From Streptomyces showdoensis (GTDB taxonomy: Bacteria > Actinomycetota > Actinomycetes > Streptomycetales > Streptomycetaceae), in contig NZ_BAAAXG010000009.1 of the NCBI RefSeq assembly GCF_039535475.1, forward strand, positions 32,119-96,118: DNA of 64,000 nt, written 5' to 3'. Position numbers and translations under genes: made by a program. Each line of letters starts with the position of its first letter. Positions within the stretch are counted from its first letter, which is position 1. Below are positions 8,334-17,501 of the stretch, one piece after another. Under the pieces are notes generated by a model. The model saw only the letters and a program-made list of their open reading frames with translations, was not told the DNA's origin and did no database searches.

Positions 8334-9053
8334 TCAGAGCGTTCCGGCTTCCCAGCGGTCGAAGCCGCGCTCGCGTACGTGGCGCCAGTCCTGCGGAGCG
8401 CCGATGAGCTGGTCGGCCCAGCTGCGGGCGGCCACGGCATCGGCGGCCTCGTCGCGGGTGAAGGCCTCGTGGATCTCGGAGATTGCGTCGCCGTCGGGGC
8501 GGATGCCCTTCAGCTCCCAGCCGTAGACGCCGACGTCGATGTGCCCGGGTTCGAGCGTGTAGCGGGCGAAGGCCGGGGCGGCGGTGGCGGTGGTCGGCTT
8601 GGTGGTGATGGGGCGGTCGATGTGGCGGTGCTCGACCTCGCAGCCGACGTCGGCGGCGCGGAGGTAGGCGGCGATCTCCTCGGCGATGGCGACGGAGCGG
8701 TGGCGGCCGCCACCGCACATGACGTGGATGTCGACGCGGGTGGGCTGGGCGGTGCCGACCCAGCGCTTCTGGTTCTTGGGGTCGAGGAGGATCAGGGCCT
8801 TCTCGGCGTTGCGGGAGACGAGTTCGCGGGCGCCGCGGGTGGCCATGACGTAGTGGCGGACCTCTCGGTCGAGGCCGTTGGAGTTGAGCATGCGCTCGCG
8901 GACGGCGGGGTCCTCCGGGGGGTTGCGCAGGGCGCGGGTGTCTACGAGCAAGGCGTCGCCGGTGGGGTTGTCGGTGTGGTTCTCGCCGAAGCTGGTGATG
9001 ACGCAGCGGAGGTGGTTGTCGCTGTAGAGGGCGGAGGCGTCGTCGTAGGTCAT
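8334..9053 (-). CDS. RapZ C-terminal-domain-like P-loop protein
   Basis: 239 residues. The middle carries IHVMCGGGRHRSVAIAEEIA, the signature of the RapZ (YvcJ) C-terminal domain, here without the usual N-terminal kinase-like domain. RapZ adapts RNA for RNase E in enterobacteria; free C-terminal-domain proteins of phages and actinomycete plasmids have no established role. Its ATG has AAAGGCACC upstream. The gene is alone behind dyad A and lies downstream of traB on the same strand, so it may be read both from its own promoter and by traB readthrough. Confidence 0.7.
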   Translation of the reverse strand: MTYDDASALYSDNHLRCVITSFGENHTDNPTGDALLVDTRALRNPPEDPAVRERMLNSNGLDREVRHYVMATRGARELVSRNAEKALILLDPKNQKRWVGTAQPTRVDIHVMCGGGRHRSVAIAEEIAAYLRAADVGCEVEHRHIDRPITTKPTTATAAPAFARYTLEPGHIDVGVYGWELKGIRPDGDAISEIHEAFTRDEAADAVAARSWADQLIGAPQDWRHVRERGFDRWEAGTL

Positions 9054-9122
9054 GGGGTGCCTTTCTGCTGGTCGGGCAGGGGCGGTGTGCGTGGGCCGGG
9101 GTGGGCGGCGCGGAAACGACAC

Positions 9123-9162
9123 TACCCCATATTCTATTGTCAAGACAATAGAATATGGGGTA
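9123..9162 (-). promoter_or_regulatory. Dyad A: operator/promoter of the RapZ-like gene
   Basis: The core is CCATATTCTATTG, a 6-base spacer, and the exact inverted copy (9127-9158); the match extends to 17-bp arms (9123-9139 and 9146-9162). On the minus strand TTGTCT, 18 bases and TAGTGT form a plausible promoter whose -35 and spacer lie inside the dyad. It is one of four copies in the window. Confidence 0.7.
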
Positions 9163-9175
9163 GCTGGTTCGAGGG

Positions 9176-11515
9176 TCAGGCGGCCTCCTCGGCGGCCTCC
9201 GGCCGCGGGCCGAGAGCCACCTTCGAGGTCTTCCCTTCCTTGATCCGGTGGATCTTCCCCGCCTTCTCCAGCTTGTTGAGGACGTTCGCGAAGGTGGACT
9301 CCGAGACCCCACAGGCGGCCTGAAGCTGGCCCCGCTCCACGTAGTCGACGTCGCCAGGGTCGATGTCGTCGCCGACGTCGACCATGTCCACGTACATCGG
9401 GTCGGACTCATCGCGGAGGGCAGCCAGCACCTTCTCCTCCGAAGTGAGCTCCTTGGCCTTCGGGAGGTCGACACCAGGGAACGAGGTCCCGGCCTCGCCG
9501 GTAGCGCCTTCGCCGTCCTTCTCCTCGAACCCGGGGATCGGCGTGCGGGCCAGCTCCTCCATGTACGCCTCGTCGCCCCACCAGGGGACGTCGACCGGCG
9601 CGAGGATGTTCTCCGGCCGGATGTGATCAGTGGCGTCCTCAAGGGTGTCGATGCGCATCATCCCGGCACGGCCGCCGGGGGCAGCGACGTATCCGAGGCC
9701 GAAGGTGCGGCGCGGGTCCGACTCCTCCATGGTCGGGTCGTACACCAGCGCGTCGTCCTCCTCCACCCACACCGGCGGGATCAGGGAGGGGTCGATTCCC
9801 TCGAAGCCAGGGGGGAGGTCGCCGAGGTTCACCTGGTCGCTGTCGGTGCGCAGGATGATCCAGGTGCCGCCGGCGATGAGGTTGGCGCGGATGGCCTGCT
9901 CGCCGCCGAGCTGGTCGAGGTTGACGGTCTGGTTGATCAGGACCCAGGGCATGCCCAGGGAGCGGGTGAGGGAGGCGCCGTCCTTGACGATCTTGATGGC
10001 TTCCTTGCGGTTCGGCGCGCCGGGGGCGAGCATTTGGGCGGCCTCGTCCAGGATCGTGGCGCAGTACGGCCGCATCGCGGACGGCTCGAAGTTCTTCAGC
10101 TCCAGACGGGCGGCCTCTTCGATTCGGTGCTGCAGGACCCACCAGGACAGCCGCATGGCGCCCAGGGCGCCCTCCTTCGTAAGGCCGCTGTAGGCGGCCA
10201 TCTTCGGGATTGCCGGGTTGCTGGCGCCCTTGGGGTCGCCGTAGATCTGGGACATCTTGTTGGCGTGGTACGCCAGGCTGATCATCTGGCCCGTGCCGCC
10301 CTTGCCGGAGCCGGTGGTGCCAGCGATCACGACGTGGAGGGCGCCCAGCTTCGGGTCGAACAGCTGGATCTTCGCCGGGAAGCCGGAGACGATCTTGCCG
10401 ATGTTGACCCAGCCGCCCGGGGTGGCCTTGAGCGAGTCCAGGCCCTGGAAGTCGTGGCCGGCCTCCAGGGGGTTGTGGTCCATGACGCGGATGATCGCGC
10501 GCCGGGGGTCGCGCCGGCCCGGCTCGTAGGAGACGAGGTCGATGGACCGGCGCAGCGCGCCGGCGAGCTCGCCGAGGTTGACGACGCGGGGCAGCGCGTC
10601 CAGGTCGTCGTCGGCGACGACGCGCGCCACCTGGCCGCCGGTGTTCTCGTCGTGGCCGACCTCTTCCAGGTGGGTCTTCGGGAGGACCCGTGCGCGGACT
10701 CGCTTCCAGGCGCCTTGGAGGGTGGAGGGGTCGAGCTCCGCGCGCTGGGTGTACCAGACGGTGATGAAGACCTCGCCGGAGTGCGCGCCTACCTTCATGT
10801 CGATGTCGTCGACCGTGCGGCCGAAGAGGGAGGAGACGGTGTCCTTCGCGACGTTCACGGAGTCGCCGAGGGCGGCGGTGATCCGGCCTTCCCAGCGGTC
10901 GGTGTAGATCACGACATCGGAGAGCACCTGGTTCTTGTGCCGGCCGTTCTTCGGGTCGCTGATCACGTGCCCCCAGGCCGCGATCATCTTGTCGGCCATG
11001 GACACGGCGGCCGGGGCGCCGGTGTTGGCCGGGGCGGCCTGGACCGCCTGCTGGGCCTGCGTCTGCTCCACCTCGACCTTTCGGCGGCCGAAGACGCGGC
11101 GCAGGCGCCAGCCGGTGAAGACGACCGCGGCCCACCAGCCCAGCGACAGGATCCCGGGGATGGAGAGCGGCTCCAGGGCGCCGGCCAGCAGGGCGTCGGT
11201 CGCCTCGGCGCCGCCCAGCTGCCCCAGGGCGAGGCCCATGCCGGTGGTGATCGTGGAGATTCCCATGGTGTCGCGGTGCGCCCGCGCGATGTCGATCCCG
11301 GGGAGCTGGTTCGCCCAGCGGCCGAGGCGGTTCATGTAGTTGGCGCCGGCGAACGTCGCTCCTGCCACGAAGCCGATCCCGGCGTAGGCCGCGGCGTTCG
11401 GGTCCAGGAACGGGGCCAGGATGCCCACCCCGACGGGCAGGAGGACCTGGAGCGCTGCGGCGGCGCGCTCCGCCGGCTCCGCGTTCGGCACGGTCTTGGT
11501 GATGGTGGTGGACAT
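9176..11515 (-). CDS. traB: TraB-type FtsK/SpoIIIE DNA translocase (conjugal transfer)
   Basis: 779 residues; the single translocase that moves double-stranded DNA between mycelial cells in Streptomyces conjugation. Order: membrane segments in the first 135 residues, a helical stalk, then an FtsK-type ATPase with Walker A GTTGSGKGG (399-407) and Walker B ATILDE (486-491), and a C-terminal winged-helix domain (about 700-765, QLQAACGVSESTFANVLNKL) that in TraB reads short clt repeats. It is the last gene of an approximately 11 kb operon of transfer and spread-like genes. No tandem clt 8-mer array was found nearby. Confidence 0.88.
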   Translation of the reverse strand: MSTTITKTVPNAEPAERAAAALQVLLPVGVGILAPFLDPNAAAYAGIGFVAGATFAGANYMNRLGRWANQLPGIDIARAHRDTMGISTITTGMGLALGQLGGAEATDALLAGALEPLSIPGILSLGWWAAVVFTGWRLRRVFGRRKVEVEQTQAQQAVQAAPANTGAPAAVSMADKMIAAWGHVISDPKNGRHKNQVLSDVVIYTDRWEGRITAALGDSVNVAKDTVSSLFGRTVDDIDMKVGAHSGEVFITVWYTQRAELDPSTLQGAWKRVRARVLPKTHLEEVGHDENTGGQVARVVADDDLDALPRVVNLGELAGALRRSIDLVSYEPGRRDPRRAIIRVMDHNPLEAGHDFQGLDSLKATPGGWVNIGKIVSGFPAKIQLFDPKLGALHVVIAGTTGSGKGGTGQMISLAYHANKMSQIYGDPKGASNPAIPKMAAYSGLTKEGALGAMRLSWWVLQHRIEEAARLELKNFEPSAMRPYCATILDEAAQMLAPGAPNRKEAIKIVKDGASLTRSLGMPWVLINQTVNLDQLGGEQAIRANLIAGGTWIILRTDSDQVNLGDLPPGFEGIDPSLIPPVWVEEDDALVYDPTMEESDPRRTFGLGYVAAPGGRAGMMRIDTLEDATDHIRPENILAPVDVPWWGDEAYMEELARTPIPGFEEKDGEGATGEAGTSFPGVDLPKAKELTSEEKVLAALRDESDPMYVDMVDVGDDIDPGDVDYVERGQLQAACGVSESTFANVLNKLEKAGKIHRIKEGKTSKVALGPRPEAAEEAA

Positions 11516-11627
11516 CAGGCGGGACTCTCCTGTCTGGGAACGGGGTGACGTGCGAGGAGCGCGGCCGGCCGCTGGGAACGCGATCCCCGGGGGGCGGCCG
11601 CGCGTCGGTAGGGGTGGTGCGGTGGTG

Positions 11628-12008
11628 CTACTCCTGCTCGAACCAGTCGCGTGAGACCTTCTCCAGGTCCGTCACGTCCGACCGGTCGAAGGCCTCCTGG
11701 AACCCGGCGTGGGTGGTGCGGGCCTGGTCCCCGGCGGCCTTCGCGGCCTTCGCGGTGTCGGCCGTCTTCGACGCGTAGTCGATCGCGCCGTCCGACACCC
11801 CGCGGATGATCCTCGCCAGCTCCTGGCACTCCGCCAGGGAGTCGCGGTCCACGGTCTTGGCACCCAGCGCGTCCGCGTCGGAGGCGGTGTCGTCGGCCAG
11901 GTCCTTGATGCGGTCCGCGGCCTGCTTGACGCCCTCCGCGTTGCGGGCCAGGGCCCTCTCCTTGGCCTCGGTCTTGCGGACGAGGGCCTTGAACGTCAGC
12001 TCTGCCAT
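11628..12008 (-). CDS. Transfer-operon protein, helical, unknown function
   Basis: 126 residues, almost entirely Ala/Asp/Lys-rich helix (coiled-coil-like from about residue 10 to 110), with no membrane segment. It lies immediately upstream of traB in the transfer operon. I recognise no family; Streptomyces plasmids commonly have small spread (Spd) proteins at this place. ATG is preceded by GGGAGTACC. Confidence 0.55.
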   Translation of the reverse strand: MAELTFKALVRKTEAKERALARNAEGVKQAADRIKDLADDTASDADALGAKTVDRDSLAECQELARIIRGVSDGAIDYASKTADTAKAAKAAGDQARTTHAGFQEAFDRSDVTDLEKVSRDWFEQE

Positions 12009-12029
12009 GATCGGTACTCCCGTCCGGTC

Positions 12030-13808
12030 CTACGCGGCGGGCGCGTAGGAGCCCTTGTCGTTGTAGAAGCGGAGCTCGGCGGGCTTCGTCACGTCGCTGT
12101 CGACGACGGCCTTGTAGAGCGGCGCGTACCGGGTCCCGATGTTGGTCAGGACGACCTTGCACATCTCCGCCGCCCGCTTCGCGCGCTTGTGGAGCTCGGC
12201 GGCCTCCGCCGCCTGGGCCTTCGCCGCGTCGGCCAGCTTCGTCAGCTTCGCCGCGAGCTTCTCGCCGCCCTCGACGGCCTTCGCCTGCTCGGCCAGCTGC
12301 TGGCAGTCCTTCGCCTCGTCCTGAGCGGCGGCCTCCAGCGACTTGCACGCCTCGGCCACCTTGATCAGGTGGGTCTCCTTGGCTTCCAGCTTCCGCTCGT
12401 ACTGCTTGAAGTTCCGCAGCTCCTTCCGGCTGATCGCCCCCCGGGCGCCGTCCGTGCCCAGGGTCAGCGTGTTCGCGTCGATCTCCTTCACCAGAAGGGG
12501 CTTCACGTCCGTGCTCACTCCGTCGTCCTCCTTGTCCGGCGGGGCGATGACGAGCGTCTGGCCGTTCGGCCCGGTGACCGCCGTCCCCTTCGGGTCGTCC
12601 TTCTTCGGGTCCTGCTGCTTCGCCTTGTGGTCGGCGCGGGCCTTGTCCAGCCGCGTGTGCTCCTCGGCGTTCGCCTCCTTCTTGTCCTGGTAGCCGTCCT
12701 TCGCGCCCTGCGCGTACGCCTGGACGTGGTCGATCACGTTCCGGACCTTGGAGCCGTCGCTGTGGCCCGTCTCCCTGGAGCGCTGAAGCGGGGTCCGGCC
12801 GCCGGCCCCGTCGGAGCCGGAGCCGCCGCCCTTCCCGCCCCTGCCGTTCTTGCCAGGGCTGCCACCCGAACCGGAGCCGCCGCTGCTCCCGGAGGAGCCG
12901 CCCGAACCCTGGCCGCCGCCCTTCTTCAGGTCGCCCTTCGCGCCCTGGCCCGCCTTGCCCTTCGAGGCGTTCGGGGCACCGGAGTTCCCGCCGGACGAGC
13001 CACCGGCCACCGTTCCGCCAGCGCTCCCAGCGGCACCAGGCTTTCCGTCCTTGCCCGCCTTTCCACCAGCCCCCGAGCTACCCGATGAGCCGTCTTTCCC
13101 CTTGGCCCCAGAGTCCTTAATGGGCTTCGGTCCGGCCTCCTTCGGAGAACTCCCGCCACCGTTTCCGCTAGCTCCGCGACCACCGCCGGATCCTGCATTC
13201 CCATTCGAGCCGGACGAGCCGCGCCCACCACTTCCGGTGGCGCCGCCATTCCCACCACGCCCGGCACCTGCTGAGCCGCTCCCGCTGGAATTGCGGCCCG
13301 AATTCCCGCCTCCACCGGCCCCTCCTTGGGGACCGTTCCGGGGCGGAAGTCCGGGCGATTTCGTGACCGTGGTGGTCCGGGTCTCCTTCACCTGGAGCGC
13401 GGCGGCCCTGGCCTTCGCCACGTCCAGGCGCTTGTTCGCGGTCCCGCCGCCCTTCGCCCAGCGAGTCGCGCCCGCCCGGATCAGGGTCTTGAGCACGCCC
13501 TCCTTGTACCGGGCGCCAGCCGCGTCGGACCCGGCGCCGGCCAGGTCCTCCGGGGCCTTGAACGACTCGCTGGTGACGCCCGGGGAGCTGCGGCCTACCA
13601 CCCCGCCGGGGTCCGCCTTCGCGGTCGGGTCGTCACCGTCCGGCCGGGCCCCGGCACCGGTCGCGGTGACCGGCCTGGCCGGTTCCACCGCGGCCATCAG
13701 GGCGGCCATGATGCCGGTGTTCCCGGCCGCCGCGGGCGTCCCGCCGGCGGCCGCGGCGGGCGGATCGGGCGGTCCTCCGGGGACCGGGGGCGCCGTGTCG
13801 ACCGCCAT
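12030..13808 (-). CDS. Large Gly/Ser-rich linker protein of the transfer operon
   Basis: 592 residues in three parts: a Pro/Ala-rich start, a long Gly/Ser/Lys/Asn-rich collagen-like or linker region (about 150-360), and a charged alpha-helical C-terminus (about 365-590, KELRNFKQYERKLEAKE). No enzyme motif and no signal peptide are visible. The middle region uses more A/T-ended codons around 13000-13300 (serine and proline codons in runs) than its neighbours, which suggests repeat expansion or replacement. It may be a spacer or scaffold in the transfer apparatus. Confidence 0.6.
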   Translation of the reverse strand: MAVDTAPPVPGGPPDPPAAAAGGTPAAAGNTGIMAALMAAVEPARPVTATGAGARPDGDDPTAKADPGGVVGRSSPGVTSESFKAPEDLAGAGSDAAGARYKEGVLKTLIRAGATRWAKGGGTANKRLDVAKARAAALQVKETRTTTVTKSPGLPPRNGPQGGAGGGGNSGRNSSGSGSAGAGRGGNGGATGSGGRGSSGSNGNAGSGGGRGASGNGGGSSPKEAGPKPIKDSGAKGKDGSSGSSGAGGKAGKDGKPGAAGSAGGTVAGGSSGGNSGAPNASKGKAGQGAKGDLKKGGGQGSGGSSGSSGGSGSGGSPGKNGRGGKGGGSGSDGAGGRTPLQRSRETGHSDGSKVRNVIDHVQAYAQGAKDGYQDKKEANAEEHTRLDKARADHKAKQQDPKKDDPKGTAVTGPNGQTLVIAPPDKEDDGVSTDVKPLLVKEIDANTLTLGTDGARGAISRKELRNFKQYERKLEAKETHLIKVAEACKSLEAAAQDEAKDCQQLAEQAKAVEGGEKLAAKLTKLADAAKAQAAEAAELHKRAKRAAEMCKVVLTNIGTRYAPLYKAVVDSDVTKPAELRFYNDKGSYAPAA

Positions 13809-13811
13809 CTC

Positions 13812-14369
13812 TCACTCACCTTCCTCGTGTACCACCAGCGACCACCGGCGCTCCGAATTGCTGACCAGCCCGACGCTCTTGAGCTCGGACAGCTTCACGC
13901 CCAGATGGGGCACGGAAACGCCTGTCGCCGTGGCCACTTCATGCACCGTCATCGGAGCGACGCCGGCCTTCAAAGAGGCCAGGATCTTCTCCTTGACCGT
14001 GAGCGCAGAGGGCGATCGCTTCTGGCTTTCCCGGAGCTCTTCCAGCCCTTCCGGAGATGGGAACAGCCCTTTGTCCCGAAGGGCCTGAACCGCGTCGGTG
14101 ACCATGTGAATGGGGTTCGCCTCTCCGAAGTCGAACCACTCCCCGATCCCCCGGAAGCGCTTCAGGTGCTCGTGGATCAGCCTCTCCAGAAGGCGCCCGC
14201 CCTCGACGGTCGCCAGGATCCGGAGGGGGTTCGGGTTGCCCGATTGCAGCTCCATCAGGCGGTTGCGCGCGTTGCCTGCAGAGCCGATCTTCACCCGCCG
14301 GTCAGCTGCGGATCCGATCACGTAGACCACGCCGTGCGCGTTGCTCCTGCCGGTCCTGTCGTGCCTCAT
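13812..14369 (-). CDS. GIY-YIG-like domain plus helix-turn-helix protein
   Basis: 185 residues. The first 75 residues have the GIY-YIG arrangement of T5orf172/Mug113 type: VVYVIGSAADRRVKIGSAGN with ARNRLMELQSGNP, then a conserved HEHLKRFRGIGEWFDF end. Residues about 115-180 form a winged-helix-like domain (MTVHEVATATGVSVPHLGVKL). Such fusions may cut or bind DNA. It ends 3 bp before the Gly-rich gene starts, so it is in the same operon. The first tyrosine of GIY is replaced by Val (VYVIG), so catalysis is uncertain. Confidence 0.6.
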   Translation of the reverse strand: MRHDRTGRSNAHGVVYVIGSAADRRVKIGSAGNARNRLMELQSGNPNPLRILATVEGGRLLERLIHEHLKRFRGIGEWFDFGEANPIHMVTDAVQALRDKGLFPSPEGLEELRESQKRSPSALTVKEKILASLKAGVAPMTVHEVATATGVSVPHLGVKLSELKSVGLVSNSERRWSLVVHEEGE

Positions 14370-14393
14370 ACTCTCCCTCGATCGTCACTCAGA

Positions 14394-14503
14394 GTGGTTA
14401 CTCCCTACTCGCTTCCCGAACTGGGAAGGCCGCGAGGGCACCTCCAGAGGCACCTTTTCGCTGTTCAGGCGGCCGGGAGCAGGGAAGGAGTAACCACCTC
14501 GAC
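14394..14503. repeat. Spaced inverted repeat flanking an approximately 80-bp intergenic segment
   Basis: GTGGTTACTCC near 14395 is mirrored by GGAGTAACCAC near 14492, with about 80 bp between them, in the gap between the membrane protein gene (ends 14516) and the GIY-YIG gene (starts 14369). It may form a long stem or bind a dimeric regulator. The minus-strand leader of the GIY-YIG gene begins here. Confidence 0.5.
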
Positions 14504-14515
14504 TACTTTTCGTGA

Positions 14516-15163
14516 CTATGCGTCGGCCTTCTTGCCCTTGCGCGCGAACACCGCGATGGCCAGGCCGCCTCCGGCGACCAGGCCCAGCAGGGTCGGGGAG
14601 TTGATCCCCTCGCTCCCCGCTCCGCCTGCACCGCGGCCGGCGGCCTGGACGTTGCTGGCGGCCGTCATGAGGGACCCGTCGACGGTTTCGTACTGCTGCT
14701 TGCAGTCCGCCACGACGGCGCTCCGCGAGGGCGGTCCGTAGCCCTTGTCGGCCAGCGCGAAGGAGTCCTTCACGCACTTGTCGACGGCCGCCTGGACCTT
14801 CTCGGCGGAGGCGGTCGCGGCCTTCTGGTCGCTGCTCGCCTGCGCGTTGCGGATCCTCATCTCCTCCAGCTCCAGCTGCTTCATCTGGATCTGGAGGGCG
14901 GCGGCCTCCTTCTCGTCCTTCGCGACGGCCGCCGAGTGGACCTGGAACCAGATGGTCCCGCCGCCGACGAGCGCGACCCCGGCGACCGCGACGGCGACCT
15001 TCCCCCGACGGGTCAGACCAGCCTTCTCGGACTTCACGACCGGCGTTCCGTACGGGCTTTCATCGGCGTACGGGGAAACGTCGGGAGCGTCGTTCCCGAA
15101 GGCCATTCCAGCCACCATTCCGGCCTGAATTCCTTCGAATGCGCTCTCTTCATCCGGTGTCAT
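14516..15163 (-). CDS. Two-pass membrane protein of the transfer operon (Spd-like)
   Basis: 215 residues. One membrane segment at about 55-72 (VAVAVAGVALVGGGTIWF), a long Lys/Glu/Ala coiled coil (75-125), and a second segment near the C-terminus (SPTLLGLVAGGGLAIAVFA) followed by basic residues. Both termini are predicted cytoplasmic, with the coil and two Cys (CVKDSF and ADCKQQY) between. Membrane proteins with coils are usual among Streptomyces spread genes, which help plasmids cross septa; this role is inferred from context. Confidence 0.6.
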   Translation of the reverse strand: MTPDEESAFEGIQAGMVAGMAFGNDAPDVSPYADESPYGTPVVKSEKAGLTRRGKVAVAVAGVALVGGGTIWFQVHSAAVAKDEKEAAALQIQMKQLELEEMRIRNAQASSDQKAATASAEKVQAAVDKCVKDSFALADKGYGPPSRSAVVADCKQQYETVDGSLMTAASNVQAAGRGAGGAGSEGINSPTLLGLVAGGGLAIAVFARKGKKADA

Positions 15164-15164
15164 T

Positions 15165-15689
15165 TTATTCTCCGTTCTTACGCGCCAGGCCGGAGGCCGC
15201 AGAGATCATGGCCTCCACGCCTTGGAAAGTGTTGCCGGAAAGGTCGTTCCACGCCCAAAACTCCATCTCCACACCCTGGCGGGCCAGTTGGGTCTGGAGA
15301 TAATTCACGGCCTTCCCCCGGTCGATCGCGGTCACATGCCCGGTGGATTCCAGAAAGGTCTGGGCACCCCTGATGCACATACGGCCGGTGGGAGAGAAGT
15401 CGAAGGACTGGCCCCAGCCGTAGCGGGTCAGGACTTCGATCACCTGGGCCAGGTGGTACGAGGGCTTCAAGGGGCGCGGCTCCTGCCAGAGCCCCAGGTC
15501 AGCCATCGCGGACCGGACGCCCTTGGGGATCAGGCGCTGCCCCCAGGTCGGGGGGTCCGGGGCCAGCGTCGGGAGCGGTACGTGCAGCCGGTGGGGGCCG
15601 CGCGGCGGCCGCGGGGTGACCGGGGCAGTCGGCCGCGGCGCCGGGCGGCGGGCCGCCGGCGCCGTGACGGGCAGGCTCTGCGTCGCCAT
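15165..15689 (-). CDS. DUF6197-like protein
   Basis: 174 residues. After a Pro/Arg-rich N-terminus, residues about 80-170 hold the pattern of the DUF6197 family: YHLAQVIEVLTRYGW, MCIRGAQTFLE, VNYLQTQL and FWAWNDL. The function of the family is unknown; it is common on Streptomyces plasmids and phages. The true start is the ATG that overlaps the previous stop (TGATG); the longer upstream reading is shadow. One base separates it from the next gene. Confidence 0.6.
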   Translation of the reverse strand: MATQSLPVTAPAARRPAPRPTAPVTPRPPRGPHRLHVPLPTLAPDPPTWGQRLIPKGVRSAMADLGLWQEPRPLKPSYHLAQVIEVLTRYGWGQSFDFSPTGRMCIRGAQTFLESTGHVTAIDRGKAVNYLQTQLARQGVEMEFWAWNDLSGNTFQGVEAMISAASGLARKNGE

Positions 15690-15919
15690 CAGTCGGCCGC
15701 CGGGGTGCTGTGGCGGGCGTCGATCAGGGCGTCGAGCGCGCTGTGGTCGAGGGTGACGGTGACCATGACCGGGGTGGTCTTCTGGGTCTTCCACTGGCCG
15801 TGTCCGTCTCCGGGGACCGCGGCGGCCATCTTGGCGAGGAGGAGGCCGCGGGCGGCGTCCAGGAGGTCGATGGCCTCGGCGACGGTGGTGCCGGTCCAGG
15901 TCTTCGGGGGGTTCGACAT
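15689..15919 (-). CDS. Small transfer-operon protein, unknown
   Basis: 76 residues with an N-terminal helical part (VAEAIDLLDAARGLLLAKM) and a beta-like strand (VMVTVTLDHSALDALIDA). No family recognised. Its stop overlaps the next start as TGATG, so translation is probably coupled. Confidence 0.5.
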   Translation of the reverse strand: MSNPPKTWTGTTVAEAIDLLDAARGLLLAKMAAAVPGDGHGQWKTQKTTPVMVTVTLDHSALDALIDARHSTPAAD

Positions 15920-15936
15920 CGGGGGCTCCTTCTGGG

Positions 15937-17472
15937 TCAGGCACTTCGGGTGTCGGTGGTCTGCTTCGCGTCCTCGAAGAGGACCCGGGCGGACTTCAGG
16001 CGGTCGTAGGCGGTGGTCTGCTTCAGCCCGAAGTCGTTCATCACGTCCTCCAGGGACACGGCCTCCGGGCTGTCGGCTTCGAGGAGGCGGGCGAGGACCT
16101 GCTCCACTTCGGATTCGCGCTTCGAGCGCTGCCCGCCGAGGGCGACCGCTCCGGCACCCGAACCTGAAGTGGCACCCGAAGCTGAAGCCGAACCCGTGGC
16201 CCCGGGCCGAAGCGAAACCGAAGTGGCGCTTCGGGTCCGGGCTTCGGCCGCCACACGCTGCGCCCGGTCCTGCGCGGCGGCCAGCTCCTGGCGTCGAACC
16301 TCTTCGGCTTCGGCTGCGGCCTGCGCGAACTTCTGCTGCCGCTCCATCTCCCGGGCACGGCCCTGCTGCTCGCGCTGCTTCAGTTCGGCTTCGGCTTCGG
16401 CCTCGCGGCGCCGCCGGGCGATGGCTTCGAGCTTCGCTTCGGTTTCGGCTTCGACCACCCGGGCCGCCGCTTCGGCTTCACGGCGCTTCGCTTCCACTTC
16501 GAGCCGGGCCGCTTCGGCCGCGACTTCGGCCCGGGACTTCGCTTCGGCTTCGGCCGCTTCAGCTTCGGCACGTTCGGCCCGGCGCTTCGCTTCGGCTTCG
16601 ACGTCGCGGAGTTCGGCCGCGTGCTTCGCTTCAGCTTCGGCTTCAGCCTTCGCCTTCGCTTCGGCCTGCCGCTTCGCTTCGGCTTCAGCCTGCCGCTTCT
16701 CCTCCTGGTAGGGGAGATCGATCGCCTCCTCCACGCTCATGCCGTCGGCGACGAGGTCGAGGACGAGAAGCTGGTCGGCGGACGCCTTCCGGCGCCACCG
16801 CCGGCCGTGCTGCTTACGCAGCTGCGCGCGGTAGATCCGGGCCTGCCGCTCCAGGTCGATGACGGCGGCGTAGGAGCGGATGTCCCACAGCCGCTGGCGG
16901 CGCCAGATGACGAAGGTGTTGAAGGGGTTGAGGAACCAGCGGGACAGGGGCGGTGACTCGATGTGCTTGTCGGCGGTGATGTCGGCGATCCGGCCCACTG
17001 CGTGGCGGGCGGCCTCGACGGCGATGACGAACAGGATCGGGATGACGCCGTGCATGCCGACGCCGACCGGGTCGGGCCAGGCGGCGACGGCGTTGAACGC
17101 GATCGTCGCCGCGGTGAGGCCCCAGGCGGTCTGGCGGAGCAGGGGGTAGGGGATGCGGCGCCAGGTGAGGAGGAGGTCGAGGGCGAGGAAGGCGATGATG
17201 CCGGCGTCGACGGCGACCGGGAACGCGTCTGCGAACGCACCGAAGCCCTTCGCCCTGGCGAGCTTGGTGACGGCGGTGTAGGAGCCGATGAACCCGAGGG
17301 TCGCGATGGTCAGAACGGCGGCGGCGACGGTCCCGATGAGGACCTTCTGCACCATCGACAGCGGCTCGGGCTCAGAGCTGCGGGGGGTGGTGACCCCGCC
17401 GGTGGGCAGGGGCTGCCACTCCCCCATGGTCAGGGGCTGGGGCGGCACGGGGCCGGCCGGGGTCATGGTCAC
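15937..17472 (-). CDS. DUF2637 membrane protein with long charged helix
   Basis: 511 residues. The N-terminal 170 residues contain four membrane helices (first VLIGTVAAAVLTIATLGFI) in the DUF2637 pattern found on actinomycete plasmids. Residues about 255-400 are an extraordinary Ala/Glu/Lys/Arg heptad region with AEAKRQ-type repeats, predicted to be one long coiled coil. The last 70 residues look like a helix-turn-helix (SLEDVMNDFGLKQTTAYDRLK). A membrane anchor, rod and DNA-binding tip suggest that it ties plasmid DNA to the envelope during transfer. Two ATG codons lie at the start; the first is used here. Confidence 0.7.
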   Translation of the reverse strand: MTMTPAGPVPPQPLTMGEWQPLPTGGVTTPRSSEPEPLSMVQKVLIGTVAAAVLTIATLGFIGSYTAVTKLARAKGFGAFADAFPVAVDAGIIAFLALDLLLTWRRIPYPLLRQTAWGLTAATIAFNAVAAWPDPVGVGMHGVIPILFVIAVEAARHAVGRIADITADKHIESPPLSRWFLNPFNTFVIWRRQRLWDIRSYAAVIDLERQARIYRAQLRKQHGRRWRRKASADQLLVLDLVADGMSVEEAIDLPYQEEKRQAEAEAKRQAEAKAKAEAEAEAKHAAELRDVEAEAKRRAERAEAEAAEAEAKSRAEVAAEAARLEVEAKRREAEAAARVVEAETEAKLEAIARRRREAEAEAELKQREQQGRAREMERQQKFAQAAAEAEEVRRQELAAAQDRAQRVAAEARTRSATSVSLRPGATGSASASGATSGSGAGAVALGGQRSKRESEVEQVLARLLEADSPEAVSLEDVMNDFGLKQTTAYDRLKSARVLFEDAKQTTDTRSA

Positions 17473-17501
17473 AGTGATCGGTGTCCTTCCTGGTCTCGGA
17501 G

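Noticed and set aside
9248..11548. 766-residue plus-strand frame opposite traB
   Set aside because: Low-complexity composition and full overlap with a clearly real FtsK-like gene.
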